Positions 36,721-50,100 of a stretch of 64,000 nucleotides of DNA are shown piece by piece; position 1 is the first letter of the stretch; every line of letters starts with the position of its first letter. The DNA comes from Acestrorhynchus altus. Taxonomy: Eukaryota; Chordata; Actinopteri; Characiformes; Acestrorhynchidae. Both the position numbers and the translations under genes were made by a program. The stretch covers positions 4,864,959 through 4,928,958 of the forward strand of contig CM067512.1 in NCBI GenBank assembly GCA_034509495.1, written 5' to 3'. The notes under the pieces were generated by a model. The model was not told the origin of the DNA, did no database searches, and was given only the letters and a program-made list of their open reading frames with translations.

Positions 36721-39029
36721 ACTGAAGACAGAGAAATAACATTTATTCATGTTTCCTATTTCATATCCACATAACGAGCTGCTGTGAAGAACATGTAATA
36801 TAGTAATAAATAGATACATAATATGCTTTAAAATTAATTCAATTCAATGATTATTATTCATTATTAAAATGACTTTTTTAACTTAAACAATTTGGATTGT
36901 TATATTGATTTATTCAAAAATCTTTATAACTGGTATAAAATACATACACATGACTTTAACTTGGATATAAACACGTTTCTGTGCAAAATCACGATCACAG
37001 AGATGCTGCACAACCAAGAAAGCAACACAAAACCATACACTTCACAACAGAGAGCAGCAAAGTTGTTTTGGAAGGACAGAATTTAATATCCAGAGGAGAT
37101 CACATCCTTTCACCTAAAATCGCAGGAGATTATGGATCCGTAATCTGTGTGGCCCAAACTACCAAGACTTCCCTGGTAATCTATGCCAGCCAATCCCTCA
37201 CTGTTCCAGACCTAACAGAGTCATGCGTCTCTGGTTATGTACAGTATGCTTGCAGCAGCTGTCACAATTCAACTGGGGCAAGTCATAAAGTACCCTCTTC
37301 ATAAACATGGTGCAGGTTGGACCCAAACAGACAACAGGTCAATGGTGGATATATTTTTACTTTATTTTAATATGCTTTGTTGTTTAATTAATAGAAAAGA
37401 TTCTGAGGTGCTCATGACTGGACACTAGCGGTACTTTGCTACTGATAGCTAAGATTTAACATAATGTTATATTAATATATAGTGAAATTGTGCATTTTGC
37501 ATTGATTTCTGATCAGTTCAAAGTCCATGTTGACCTATTGTTTTGTGACTGCCTACATAACCAAAAGCGTTTGGCTCCTGGCTGCACGTTCACACTGTAA
37601 ACAGAAAACCCATTTATAGATGTGGATTTTCACATGTAGTAGATACTGAACAGGGTGCCATTTCAGACACAGCTTTATTGTTTGACCATTTATATAATTT
37701 ATTTATAAATTATGAAAATGGGCCATAGACATCTATAAAAATAGAGACTAAATAAGTTTTTTTTTGCTTTACAAGGTTTCCTTGTAATGACAAATAAAAT
37801 GGGAGAGAGGTTTGATGGCACCGTTCAAAGCCATAATTAAGCAGAGCACTATGGAGGAAATGGGAGGGAAGCAAGAAGACTGTTAACAGATTACTTCAGC
37901 TTCATTTTAACCCAGTTTTGCATTGGCCAGGTCAGCACGGTGCCAACAGGGCTGATAAATAAGACACGGAAAGCATAATAAGGTATCTGTGAAGATGTTG
38001 GGATTAAAAATGTGTGACCCAGGGTGATTGAATTGCAAATGGTTATGGATACAACTGCCTGTGTGCATATTAACAAACACCTCTTAAAATAGAGTGTCTT
38101 TGAATGCAGAGCTGTTGTACAATCCTGTTCGGGTTCAACCAGTTGATGGTGCTTGCTCTGAAATGTAATATCTACTATGGAATAGGGAACGGTGATTAAG
38201 GATAGGATAGAACTTTATTGATTCTATGATGGTAAGCTATCTGGTTAACCAGGTCTTGACCAATGTAGTGTATTTTCCATTTGATTTCACTCATTCTGAT
38301 TACCCCAGAAGAGAATTCTTCATCAGTAGAAATTCTCAACTCTCGTGTTGCCAGATAGTAGTAAGACAGTCATTAAGCATTCCATGACTAAACCTGAAGC
38401 TCAGTTTAAACTTAAACAGGATAAGTTTGATGCAGGTCAGCATTTTACTTTCTGTACAGCTCTGACCATTCATCAATATCTGCTCTATTATTCATCAAGC
38501 CAACATCAGCCAGAGTTGAAATAACACACACCTCTCATTCAACCGGTTGTGATTAATAGTCACAGTTTATTTGCTGGGCCCCTCACAGTGACTTTCTGGA
38601 GTACTCCTATGGGAACCATTATACATTCAACAGAAGAACCTCGTTAGAATTTAAAATTGAAATAAGATACAAGTGAGATCAAATTAAAGCACTAAAATGC
38701 ATTTCACCACTAGTGGTACTTCATATGATTATGTATGTGACATAAATTGGGTTTGATTTGAAATTGTACTTGGAAATAAAGTAAAATGTTGTTCAGAGTG
38801 ATGTTTTGATGCCTTGGATCATTCTTCTTTTGCTCCAAACAACCCCTTTTGGCATCATCCATCTGGTGATCCATCTTGGTTTCCTTTTGTATATTCATAC
38901 AAAAATAAAATACCCAGATATTTTGCTGCAGATATCATGCAGGCACTTATGTATCAAGCAGATATGAAAAGGATTACATTAGTGGTCTTATAGACCAATA
39001 ACTGATATGGGCAAATGAGAGTTTTCTCT

Positions 39030-39300
39030 ACTGCCATATAAAAAGACTCTCAGAGGTTACTTTTGTGTAGTGTACCTCTTGGTGAGAGGTTGCTGACAAG
39101 CCTCTGCAATGCACTCAAAGTCATTTTCAAAGAATTTGAGAAGAACACGTCAATGGACTGAGAGAATCAGGACAGACATGTTGAAAAATTGCCCACCATC
39201 TAGGCTGTTCTGACCAAGCCACCATCATCTTTGTTTGCAGTGGTGTCGCATACAAATCTTTAGTGATGAATCGAGGTTCCTGTGTAGAAACAAGGAGCTG
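39030..39300 (+). pseudogene. Degraded Tc1-like element, copy B (truncated)
   Basis: Shares with copy A the order agactctcagaggttacttt, tgtacctcttggtgagag, gcccaccatctaggctg, ctgaccaagccaccatc and tttagtgatgaatcgagg. It stops soon after the FSDESR-like segment. Confidence 0.65.
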
Positions 39301-39456
39301 GTCTAAATAATTTGACTTAACTGTGTTTTAAATAAAAATTATTCAAACCAGATGATTTCGATTTATGAATATCTCTGAAGCTCAAGGTGCTCAAAAGCTT
39401 CCAGTGAACATGATAACTTCCCCTTTTTTAGCATGAAGTGTTCACTGTGTGGTGAA

Positions 39457-39506
<50 letters not shown>
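39457..39506 (+). repeat. (CT)n microsatellite
   Basis: About 50 bases of CT with one ttt interruption. Confidence 0.9.
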
Positions 39507-39510
<4 letters not shown>

Positions 39511-40499
39511 GCTCATACATATGCAACTACAGTGCACACATATATGCTCTGCCTCAATGCTTATTACAATAAGTTAACAGAAAGCCTTTAGGCCCTTTCT
39601 TTTGAATGAAATTATGAATAATGAATGCAGCTAATTAATAAATAAGAATGTTATTGACTTTTCTGTGAATTGTCATTGTGTGGAGCCTGCGGACCTCACC
39701 TCGCCTCCGCAAATTTACACAGAGCATGAATGAAGACCCCAAACAACCTGCTAATATGTCATAGCTCTGATTGTGCAAACACTAATTACATATTTCAGAG
39801 GTGAAAAGACCTCGTTGGTGATTATTTCTTGGTAATATATGGCAGTGAAGTATAGGCACAATAACTTACATTAACCTCATTGACCTGCTGGCACAGACAT
39901 CAATTGATCCCTTTTCCAGTAACATCTGCCTTTGACTTAATTAGATGAGAAGAAATCATAGGTGCTTCATTGTTGTTATTGGTTAACAGATCTGGATGAT
40001 TCCACACACTGGCAGGAAGGTGACATACTTCAGCATAAAGTTACTAATGTAATGGACATTCAGAAATTGTGTTTTATTGTACATGGTTATGGATATAGGT
40101 ATTAGAGTTCCCATATGGATTACATTTATGTATTTCATGTGATGTGTGTAAAAAGCACATTATCACGAGTAAACACAGGTGACAAAAAACAAATGACCAC
40201 ATGTGGGGGAAAACTTGACCCACCAGTGAGCTGTTGTTTTTGTTCATTTCTAATTTCCAATTTTAATATTATATCTCAATTTCTCAATGAGAAATCTATT
40301 CTTACTGCTTCTTCTCGGTTTGCTGATGTTCTGGAATATTTGCCTGTAACAAGAAGATGGCAAATGTTAAAGAATACATTTTTACACATTTGTTTAATTA
40401 CACTCATTCACAAAAAAAAGACAAAAATTGGATACAAATCTTGTTATGCAGTTCTGTTTCAGGTCGATATGCAAATGATTACAGGTGTGGTCTGAGTGG

Positions 40500-41249
40500 A
40501 CACTAGGTTTTGGCACAAGGGTGCGTAAAATTGCATCCTCCCTGCCACATTAATGGGTGTCAGAAGCTATGTTTGGGTAGTTTACTTTTTTATGAGAGAT
40601 CACTGATTTCTAGACATGCTGCTACGCACTCAAAGACATTTTGTCCAGTTGACATATGTTGAAAGGGGATGAATAATTGTACAGAGGCAGGATGGTCATT
40701 TCAACTAACTGTCCACCATCTAGCCCATTCTGACCAAGGTGTCAGGAGCTGTTGTTATGGGAAAGTTAGAACACAAAGAAACCTGGGCTGCTATGGACTG
40801 GGATCATATCATCTTTAACAATGAATCTGTGTTGTATTTGGGATCTGATGACGGTCTGGTTTGAGTATGGAGGGCTGGTGGTGACCGCTTCAATCCTGCC
40901 TCCTACTATTATAATGATCTGGGGAGTCATTGCATATGACAGCCACCCCTTGTAGTGATACGAGGGACATTAAAAGCTCATCGATAAGTGCAGGATATGG
41001 ATGCCAAGGCAAATGTGCTGCAGGTTGCCATAGAGAACCTGCATGTCTCAATGCCAAAATGCATCCAGGATAGAGGCCCAACAGGGTACTAGAGCATCCT
41101 TTCAATTGTACAGTTTTCCCCAATAAATATATCCTTTCACTGTAATATTGTAATCATTTACAATCATCATTACATTAATTACATCATTCCACAGAGAAAG
41201 TTTCATTCCATTCAAACAACTCCTTGGTGTTTTATTTTAGCCAATGAAT
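40500..41249 (+). pseudogene. Degraded Tc1-like transposase, copy C
   Basis: Readable pieces are KETWAAMDWDHIIF, DRFNPASYYY, then PLVVIRGTLKAHR, DMDAKANVLQVAIENL and MPKCIQDRGP. They match the later part of fish Tc1-like transposases (pro-leu-val-val-ile-arg-gly-thr-leu and the downstream block) but are broken by stops and frameshifts. The end, agccaatgaatgta, resembles the end of copy A (ggtcaatgagtgca). Confidence 0.7.
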
Positions 41250-41791
41250 GTATCTCAGTAGATAAATATATTTTTATACATTTTAGTCAAATTCACTACA
41301 GTTTTTAAACACTAATTTTTATGTCTATCTAAAGATCATAAACTGTACCTGTAATGTACTGTAGTCACTGCAGTTGCACATCAATTATTCAGAAAAATAT
41401 TTTTATATATATTTGTTACTTGAAATAAAACAAATACCCAGTCAATAGTAAACAATAAAATTTTGTATTGTATAGGAGCGTTCTTACTAAAATCTGTCAC
41501 CTGAGACTCTGCCAGGTGAGAAACAGTTTAGGGAACATGTAGCGTTAAATACTTTAGTCAGCTCTTCTTCAGGTTTTCAAGCCAGTTAAACATGCTGTTT
41601 TTCTCAGAATTACCCTGGAATGCTTGCTGCTCTGCTTTTAAAAATCTTGTCCAGTCAAAGCTGCGTCATGGGTTTCAGTCCCTCTGGCTAATCCATTCAG
41701 GTTGTCCATTTAATGGATATTAATAAGAATACTGTAGATGCCTCTTTCCAGCAATAATAACAATCCATGGCTTTCCATCCATCCCTCTTTC

Positions 41792-41986
41792 TCAGAAATC
41801 ATGACCCCTGAAGGATCCGAAGTGTGGCCCTCTGAAAGACCGGCTGGGGTGCAGGACGCCGTTGCCCACAGAGTTCTTCAGCTGTTTCAGCACCATCCAT
41901 AGCAGGAGCCCCATCAGCAGCAGCAGGAGTGTGAGGATCCCCAGATACACACTCACATTCCAACCCCAACCCACCGCAAGAGGCAT
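41792..41986 (-). CDS. smim43: Small integral membrane protein 43 (NEMEP) homologue
   Basis: A 64-aa micropeptide. Seen: a short N-terminus MPLAVGWGWNVSVYLG, one Leu-rich transmembrane helix (LTLLLLLMGLLLWMVL), then a cytosolic-type tail starting KQLKNSVGN, followed by LHPSRSFRG and ending HDF. From memory of the family, human SMIM43 (formerly TMEM155; the Nodal-enhanced mesendoderm peptide, linked to glucose transporters) is 63 aa and has the same layout, with the identical KQLKNSV motif directly after its helix and a Leu-x-Pro-Ser/Gly-Arg motif nearby. Position next to anxa5 and on the same strand matches human 4q27. The open frame extends upstream to 42049. I chose the ATG at 41986 because it gives the family length; the upstream residues look like read-through. 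No splice evidence is needed for the coding part. Confidence 0.8.
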   Translation of the reverse strand: MPLAVGWGWNVSVYLGILTLLLLLMGLLLWMVLKQLKNSVGNGVLHPSRSFRGPHFGSFRGHDF

Positions 41987-42311
41987 AGAGGTGGATGCCA
42001 CCAGGAACCTCTTAGGAGCAGGCATCAGTTTGCAGGGACTTGAACACAACTTCCCTGAATCTTCAGGGGGGGACCACGGCAGGGAGATGATTTGGTTTGA
42101 GATGTTGCATCCTAGCTCTTTGCATCTTGGACCAGACCATCTCCTTTGTCCTCACATTTCCTCGAAGGGTAAGGTCTTGTAGTGTCCTCTGCTGCCTGCA
42201 GAATGAGGCTGGCTGCTTTTCAAACCTCTCTCTCTGTCTGCTGAGTGTTGACCCCTCCCCTTGTGCTGAAGGACATTCATTGCCCTGACTTATGAGCTGG
42301 GGAAAGTGTGT

Positions 42312-42313
<2 letters not shown>

Positions 42314-42362
<49 letters not shown>
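42314..42362 (+). repeat. (CA)n microsatellite
   Basis: About 48 bases of CA, 330 bp upstream of the smim43 start on its strand. Confidence 0.9.
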
Positions 42363-42364
<2 letters not shown>

Positions 42365-43084
42365 CAGATATTCATTATCAGATCTACCGGAAGAAGGTAA
42401 TGAATATGAAAAAGCTATTTAGTGCTTTAACCGTGTCTGTTTGACTGTTCCTCATTTCATAAAATAAGAAAAACTGACAAAAATATTCTCGGCATCATCA
42501 AGACCAGATGAAGGCTTTTACATCAAGAGCTTTTTGTCCATATTAATGCTAAACAGCATGATGATGAAGGCTCTGTGTTTACCCTGTTGCATGAATTTGC
42601 TTGTAATTAGGATAAATAAGCCCATAAAAATCATGAAACCCGTTTCGCAGAAGCTTACTTTGGTTCAAATAAAATATGCATTTTCTCTAACACACATCAT
42701 TCATAATACCATTATCACACTGTTTTGTTATTTTAAAAAAATTGTTATATATATATATATTATTCATAATGAAAAATATACATGTGTACCAATGAGATAA
42801 ATATTCAAATAAATCAAAAATGCATTTAAATCTGGACATCTCAATAGGTTGAGACATCCACATAATGAAGCATGATAGAGTGACCCTTTTCAGTCTACTT
42901 ATAAATGAATTCCCTGAAACATCTTAGAAAAACAGAAGTTATTGCAAGCATTAAATGATTTTTCTGATTCTGATTCTGAAATAAGAATTTAATTTACAGA
43001 ATAAGAGTCACTATCGAATTAACACATCTTTGGGTTTAAAATAATACTTCTTAGACAGGGTTAAAAAAGATTAACATAGCTGAT

Positions 43085-43305
43085 GAAACAGTTCATATAT
43101 AGCCCCTAAAATATCAAAGTAGAAAAATAAGAAACTAGGTTTAGAATATTTACAACAGTTTCCTTGATTTGATAAACCGTTTCCTCATTATAAATAAAGT
43201 GTCAATGGAGGAAATGGTTTATCAAACAATTTATTAAATCGTAGGAATAAAATTATTTTTCTACCATAACATTATAGGGGCTTCATACATTTCAGATGAA
43301 GAAAT
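43085..43305. repeat. Foldback (palindromic MITE-like) element
   Basis: Two arms of about 95-100 bases are reverse complements with small gaps. Left arm: agcccctaaaat, gtagaaaaataa, tttgataaaccgtttcctc. Right arm: gaggaaatggtttatcaaa, attatttttctac, cattataggggct. The central 19-bp pairing has one mismatch. The spacer is about 21 bases. It lies between smim43 and bbs7. Confidence 0.75.
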
Positions 43306-43729
43306 CGTTGAAAATCTATTAGTGAAAAAAATAAAAATGTTTATTAAACAGCGTTTCTTAACACTAAAGCGTGAAAAAGGGTCAAAGAAAAAGATAAGTA
43401 TGAAAAAGAAAAATCAAAGTTAAAAAAATAAAAGCTACATAAAAAATATATACAAAAAATAGATAAATAAGAAAGATATTAAAATAAATAAATAAAAGCT
43501 AATTAAAAAAATAATAAAACAAATTCATACAAATATATTAAAATAAACGAATAAAAGAAACACAAAAGATAACACAATAAAAGTCACGGGATAAAATATG
43601 TTCAAATATAAAATGTTTGGTCTTATTGGGCGGACTTCGTTTTTGCGAGAGAAAAAACATTCATTAATTTATTTTATTTTAATAAAATAAAATAAAATAA
43701 AAAACATTTTATTGAGGCGCGAGATTTCC

Positions 43730-43786
43730 ATCTCCATGGCAACCTGGGATGCGTCAGAGACTCCAAACATGGCGCCTCCGAGGTGA
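43730..43786 (+). promoter_or_regulatory. bbs7 promoter: X-box and short upstream ORF
   Basis: 43730-43743 reads atctcc-at-ggcaac and fits the RFX X-box consensus RYYNYY-N(1-3)-RRNRAC at every position. RFX factors drive many ciliary genes including BBS genes. Downstream, aacatggcgcc (43766-43776) resembles a YY1 site and also begins a five-codon upstream ORF (43769-43786, MAPPR then stop), if transcription starts before it. The area is GC-rich compared with its AT-rich left flank. Confidence 0.55.
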
Positions 43787-44123
43787 CAGCTTTGCTGGAT
43801 GTTTGTTTATTTCCTCGTGAAGCGGGTTTCCTCTTCTGGCGTTTGACGTGGGTATGTTTTATATTATAGACTGGCATCTTTTATCAGCCGCTCAGAGAAG
43901 CCGCCTCAGCTCTCCTACAAGCGGACACCTTCACTGGCTAACATGCTAAGCTATCTAGTTAGTCTTCAGCTCTTAATCCTAAACTAATCCTCTCACTTCA
44001 CCTTCTGACCACCATTAAATTCCAGGGCTGGAGGAGCACTCTGATCTGCAGCCACTGGTCCACCACTGATCCCAAAACCTACTGAGAACCCCATCTCCAT
44101 CCACAGCTGAGGTCCAGGAGAAG

Positions 44124-47100
44124 ATGGAGCTGACTCTAAACCATGTCGATTACCTCCAGGTGAAAACCCTCTTTGTTTTGCATTATTCTGCATATTGTGA
44201 TTCTGCTGAGTGTAAGTCCAACCACCAAAACCAGTTAGAATGAAATAAACTGACCAGTAGATGAACCTGAATACAACCAGCACAACTGATCAGGAGCTGA
44301 TTTACTTTCTCTGTCTTTTAAGGTTGGAGTAACATCTCAGAAAACAATGAAACTCTTGCCGGCAGTGGGACGAAAAGCAACACAAAAGGTGAGGTTTTTA
44401 TTAACCCTCCAGATCTTGTCTAATTTTGTAGGGGGGTATTGATTGATGAGCCTCTTATGTGTCTCATATGTCTCATATGTAGCCAACTGGCCAGGGTGTG
44501 ACACATGTATGTGCATATGCAGAAAGCCAGTCAGTAATATGTTTGGTTAAAAAAAAGGTTAAAAAGTCCAAAAATATACTGCCTTTATATGTTTTATTAG
44601 ACTTGCAGCTATTTAAAATAATAATAAAAGAATTTAGTATCATATCGCCGCTATCGTATTCACACATATTTGAGTTGAGAAGAAGGCATTGTTGCTCAGG
44701 GTTAAAGAAGGATGAACATAACAGACCAATCAATTCAAATGAACAAATAATTGAAAGATGAGAAACTAGACAAAATGGCTTCAAAGTCGAAAGCCAAGTC
44801 GAATTCATAGCATTAAACATGAATATAGTCCAAAGACAAGCCCTTCTCTTGTCTATTCATGGATTCATTTATTTGTTTGTTTTCATCAATTAAATGATGT
44901 CGCCCAAAAAGAAATGTCTAACTTTTATTACTTTTCCTTTATTCACTTCTCTTCAAGCCTGCACATACAACCTAGACATTTGTTATATGAACTCATCTGC
45001 AACATTCCTTAAAATTTTCTAAAAAAAAATTCAAATTCTTAAAGGAATATCAGTAAGAATGAGTATTTTAGGCTCCTGGGCTCCTCCTACAGTTGGTCAG
45101 TGTAATTTACTTTTGCTCCCCTGTTATAAATAGCCATTGCACTTTGAGCGCCCCCATATGGACATCTGTACACATGCATTTGGACTGAGGCAGTAGAGTA
45201 ATATTAGATGAGTTGGGGAGAGGTCTCGACCTGGAGTGGAAATGACAACAACAGCATTCTGCCTATTATAGTCAACATAATGTTGATTTAGTTAATTGTG
45301 TTTTTGTCTGTATTCCTCCATCAGGTTGCTGTTGCAGATCACGATGGTGTAGTCAACTGTTTCGGAATGAAAAAGGGAGAGGCTGTTGTGCGTATTAAAA
45401 ATGTTATACTGTTATGTGCACTTGTCCATTTCATTTCTACTCCCAGTGCAGATTTCAGAAACACTACTAAGAACATCCTGTCTTTCTGATTGTCCAGCCT
45501 GTGTTCAAAAGTCTCCCGGGGCCGAAGATCTCCAGGCTGGAGCTGGGAGGAGCTTTAGGCACCCCTCAGGAGAAGATCTTTGTGTGTTCTGGTTCTGAGG
45601 TCAGGGGTTTCACCAAAAAAGGCAAACAGTTCCTCTCTTTTGAGGCCAACCTAACTGAGAGCATCAATGCCATGTGAGTTATTATTTCTGCATCATATGA
45701 CGTGTTATAATATGACATGAATGTTAATGTTCAATCATTGTTGGCAGGCATGTTTCTGGGGCAGACCTTTTTGTCTGTGCCAGCTACATCTACAATCACT
45801 ACTGTGACTGCAAAGACCAGGATTATTACCTGTCAGGAGACAAGATCAACGATATAGTTTGTTTGCCTGTGGAAACAGTTGGCCGGACAGTGCCTGTTCT
45901 GGCCTGTCAAGACAGAGTACTCCGTGTTTTACAGGGTTCTGAGCTGTTGTATGATGTTGAGGTTCCTGGACCTCCATCTGTTCTGGAGCTTCACAACAGA
46001 GATGGAGGTGAGGCTATGTCTGAAGCAAACAGTTGAAAACTTATGAAAATTAATAAATATGAATGTGTTTTCTCTGAGCATTTTCTTCATGTGTAGGTAA
46101 GAATGGAGAGGAGGTGCTCTATGGAACAGCTGATGGGAAATTGGGTCTCATCCAGTTAACCAGTTCAGCTCCTGTCTCTAAATGGGAGTTAGACAATGAG
46201 AAGAAAAAAGGAGGTAGATAAAGAGCATGTATCTTATATCTTAAGTGATATAAAAATGCGTAAAATTATGAACAAATTACTGTAAATTCAAAACATTCTG
46301 TTATTAGAGCTTGACTTTGTGTTTCATTGTCATCTCAAGGGGTGCTGTGCATTGATACATTTGACATTCTGGGTGATGGTGTGAAAGACATTCTGGTGGG
46401 CAGGGACGATGGGACAGTTGAGGTCTATGGATTGGACAACACCAACGAACCCACGCTACGTTTTGAGAATGTATGTGTGAGAGTGGATTTCTGCATTTGC
46501 AATTTATATTAACTGCCAATTCCAAAGTAGCTCTCAGTTGTTTGACCACTGATCTGTGTTATTCTGTTTTCATAAGGTTTTATCTGAGAGCGTCACATCA
46601 ATCCAGGGTGGATGTGTGGGGAAGGAGTCATATGAAGAAGTTCTAACAACCACCTACACAGGTCAGAGCAAATATAAAAAAGACTTTTCAAAAAAACTTG
46701 ATTTTTCTATATAATTATATAACTGCTTCCAGCACTAGAATACTGTAAACTAGAATGCTATAAAAAATGTAAGATTTTGTAACACTATAACATTTTACCA
46801 AGACTTTACTATCTTCTATATCTGGTTGTGATTTGGCTAGGTTGGGTGTCAGGCCTTACTACAGAGCCGCAGCAGATGGAGGCAGGGCCAGGGGATGAGG
46901 TGAAGATGAGCAGAGAGACCCAGGCCAAGGTGGCTTCTCTCAGGTACGGAGTCCGCACACTTAGTGGAAATGGAATGTAATTACCATAAATGTAAATGGT
47001 GATATGTTGTCTGCGTTTGTAGGGCAGAGTTGGAGCAGCTGCAGGTGAAGGTAATGCAGGGTCGAGAGAAGTACCAGCAGACCTCACAGTCCAGCACAGC

Positions 47101-50100
47101 TGTGTCCGCCGTGCCCGTCTTCAGCATCAATGACCGATTCACCCTGTGCCAGGATGACGCCAGCTACAGTCTCACGCTGGAGGTGCAGACTGCCATCGAC
47201 AACCTGCTTCTTCAGGTCAGCACACTGTTAACACAGTAAATAGTTTAACTGAATTAGAAATGTTCTCAGTCATCCTTCAATAACATAATTTTTGTGTAAT
47301 TGTGTTTGTTGTTGAACAGAGTGATGTTCCTATAGATCTACTAGATGTGGACAAGAACTCAGCTGTTGTCAGCTTCAGCGAATGTGATTCAGAGGTAAAA
47401 CATTGCCGTATCATTTTCATTTTTGCGGCACTTCAAAACAAACAGGAATTCTGTTTTAACATGGAACATGGGCCTGGCGTGAATTTAGCAGTGTTTCTGT
47501 TTGCACTCAACAGCCAAATGGAAATTTCCTGCTTGCCACCTACAGATGTCAGGCTAACACAACAAGGCTGGAACTTAAGGTGAATGATATTGATACTCAT
47601 TTGATCAGTAGAAGTAGTTTTTCATATTCTGAATAGTAGAAATATATCGTGGAATAAAGGCTGTGCCCCAAACATAAAAAAGTTTTACGAGGCAGGACAG
47701 CTCTCAGCACTCCAAAATGTGTTATCCTTGCCATTTAAAATGTAGTTAATTGGGTGAAGAAATAGGAGCTGGGCTGTTGATACCTAAGTAATATCAGGAC
47801 ATATTGCTGCCTTCATCGTTCAGCTAAACACACCATCACTACACTGATGCAGCAAAGCATCAAAGCAGTTTCAGACACATCCTCAGTCTGGGAATTAGAA
47901 GTGTAGAAAACCAAAGGTATTCAAATACTGTCAATGGGAACCTTTGAACTCAGTAATCAATGCTCATTCTCATAGTTTTTGAAGCCTGCTTCCACTTTGT
48001 TTCCTTTCATTTCCAGGTGAGGTCAATTGAGGGTCAGTATGGCACACTACAGGCCTACATAACTCCACGTCTGCAGCCCAAAACCTGCCAGGTCCGACAA
48101 TACCAAATCAAACCACTCTCCCTCCACCAGAGGACTCACAGCATTGAACAGGACAGGTGGGCATTTTGGTGTTTAGGGTTTCAGTGGTATACCAGGTTTA
48201 GATATGAAATTTAAATGGATGTGTGGATACTGTGTACATTTGATTAATAATAATAAATTAATCAGCTGTGAAAATAATCAGCAGAATAATCTTTGGCTAG
48301 ATACAAAATAGTTAATGACAGCTCCACTTTCATGTGCAGCTTTCTTATTTTTTTGTTTTCCAAAAGGGAGACGTTTTATATTTACTTCCATTACTTTTTT
48401 CATTTATGACCAAACAAAACGGTTTTCATTCCTTTAAGCATCATTGTAACTTAAAAAGAAGAACTGCAAAGTATTATATACTGTAATATCATAAAACAAT
48501 ATTTTCTGAAAAGACATATATCCGTTATCATACTGTGGAAATTTGTTATTGTTGCAACACTACTTGTGGCATACAGCATTGTACTGTGCAAAGGTCTTAA
48601 ATAGCACATTGATTTTAGCAGTATGAACATTTGTGACAGTACTTTTAAACATAATCATAAATACAGTAAAACAAGTATGAGAAAATCCATATTTGCTGAT
48701 ATTTTGGTCAGTAGAACAAGAAGAATCAGGCCTGTATTAACTCCACACACGTCCTTGTATTTATTTTGCTGTTTGTAATTTATAAACATAGAATTGCTTA
48801 CTGCTAAAGGAGCAGCCTTTTCCTGTAGAATGTTGTACTATCATTAGTCTGTCTTCTCTGATTCTTTCTATAGACCTGTGAACACTTTGCGACTGGTGGG
48901 CCAGTTCAGTTTTGCAGAGATCCACTCATGGGTCGTATTCTGCTTGCCTGAAGTGCCCGAGAAAACACCAGCAGGGGAAAACATCACCTTCTACTTTCAA
49001 AACACTTTTTTGGGAACACAGCTTGAGGCCAGCTATTGGTGAGACTACCTCCATTGTATAGAACAGTGTTTCTCAATCCTGGCCTTGGAAGCACCCTGCC
49101 CTACAGATTTTAGCTATAACACCCCCTACAACTCTGAAGGGCTTGTTAATGAGCTGTTGATTCAGGTCTGGTGGGAGCAGGGAAATGTCTTCAATATACA
49201 GGACAGGGATGTCTCCAGGACCAGGTTTAAGAACACTGATATAGAGAACACAGTGGACAAAACAGAATAGCAAAAAAATTTCTAAAGATGAACAGTTAGT
49301 TATCATCACAGATAAGAAATATATCATGGAATCCTCTCATTTCTGTCTGATTATAATGATTGGGAAATTCCCCAGTGCATCATGACATTGCCATTGATTT
49401 TTTACATGCATAATACACAAAAATAAATATGAAACTCTGGAACTTGTGTGTGTTCATAGTTGACAGATTAATTTTTAGACCAGGTGTAATTAACGTAAAT
49501 TTGATGCATCTGCACAAGCACTGTAGCTTGATTTGTAATCGGGGTGTGATGTTTTTTTTCTTTTCTTTCAGTAAAGGTGAAGGGAACTTTAAATCAGATA
49601 ATATTTCCACTATATCCATTCTTAAGGATGTTCTCTCTAAAGAGGCCACCAAGCGCAAAATCAACCTTAACATTTCCTATGGTGAGTTTACACTTACAGA
49701 ATGTGATTAGGGACGTTACTATATATATATAGATATATATAAAAGCCATTATTTATAGGGTAGAATGACCTTTTAATGTGCCCTGCTTTAGAGGTAAATG
49801 AAGATTCTGTAAGCCACACCCTGAAGATGATTCACCCTAAGCTTGAATATCAGCTCTTGTTGGCCAAGAAGGTTCAACTTATTGATGCTTTAAAGGTAAT
49901 TTGCTACATGGAGTTATTGATCAGCCATAGCTGTTTTTTTTTAAACTTACTTTATGTAATTTATGTACTGTACTGTGTGTCTGTTGTACAGGAGCTGCAG
50001 GTGCATGAAGGAAATGCAGATTTCTTGATTCCGGAGTATCGCAGTATACTTGACGAGTCTGCCCGTCTTTTAGAAGAATACAAGAAGCAGCCAGCCCATC

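Larger units (their letters stand above)
36721..41791. other. Intergenic, anxa5 to smim43
   Basis: No exon recognised. It holds two Tc1-like fossils, a (CT)n tract and AT-rich sequence. A 126-codon open frame (40115-40495) has no known motif and leads into the Tc1-like fossil at 40500, so it is probably element-derived or chance. Confidence 0.55.

Noticed and set aside
40115..40495. 126-aa + strand frame
   Set aside because: No recognisable motif; runs into the Tc1-like fossil at 40500, so probably repeat-derived.
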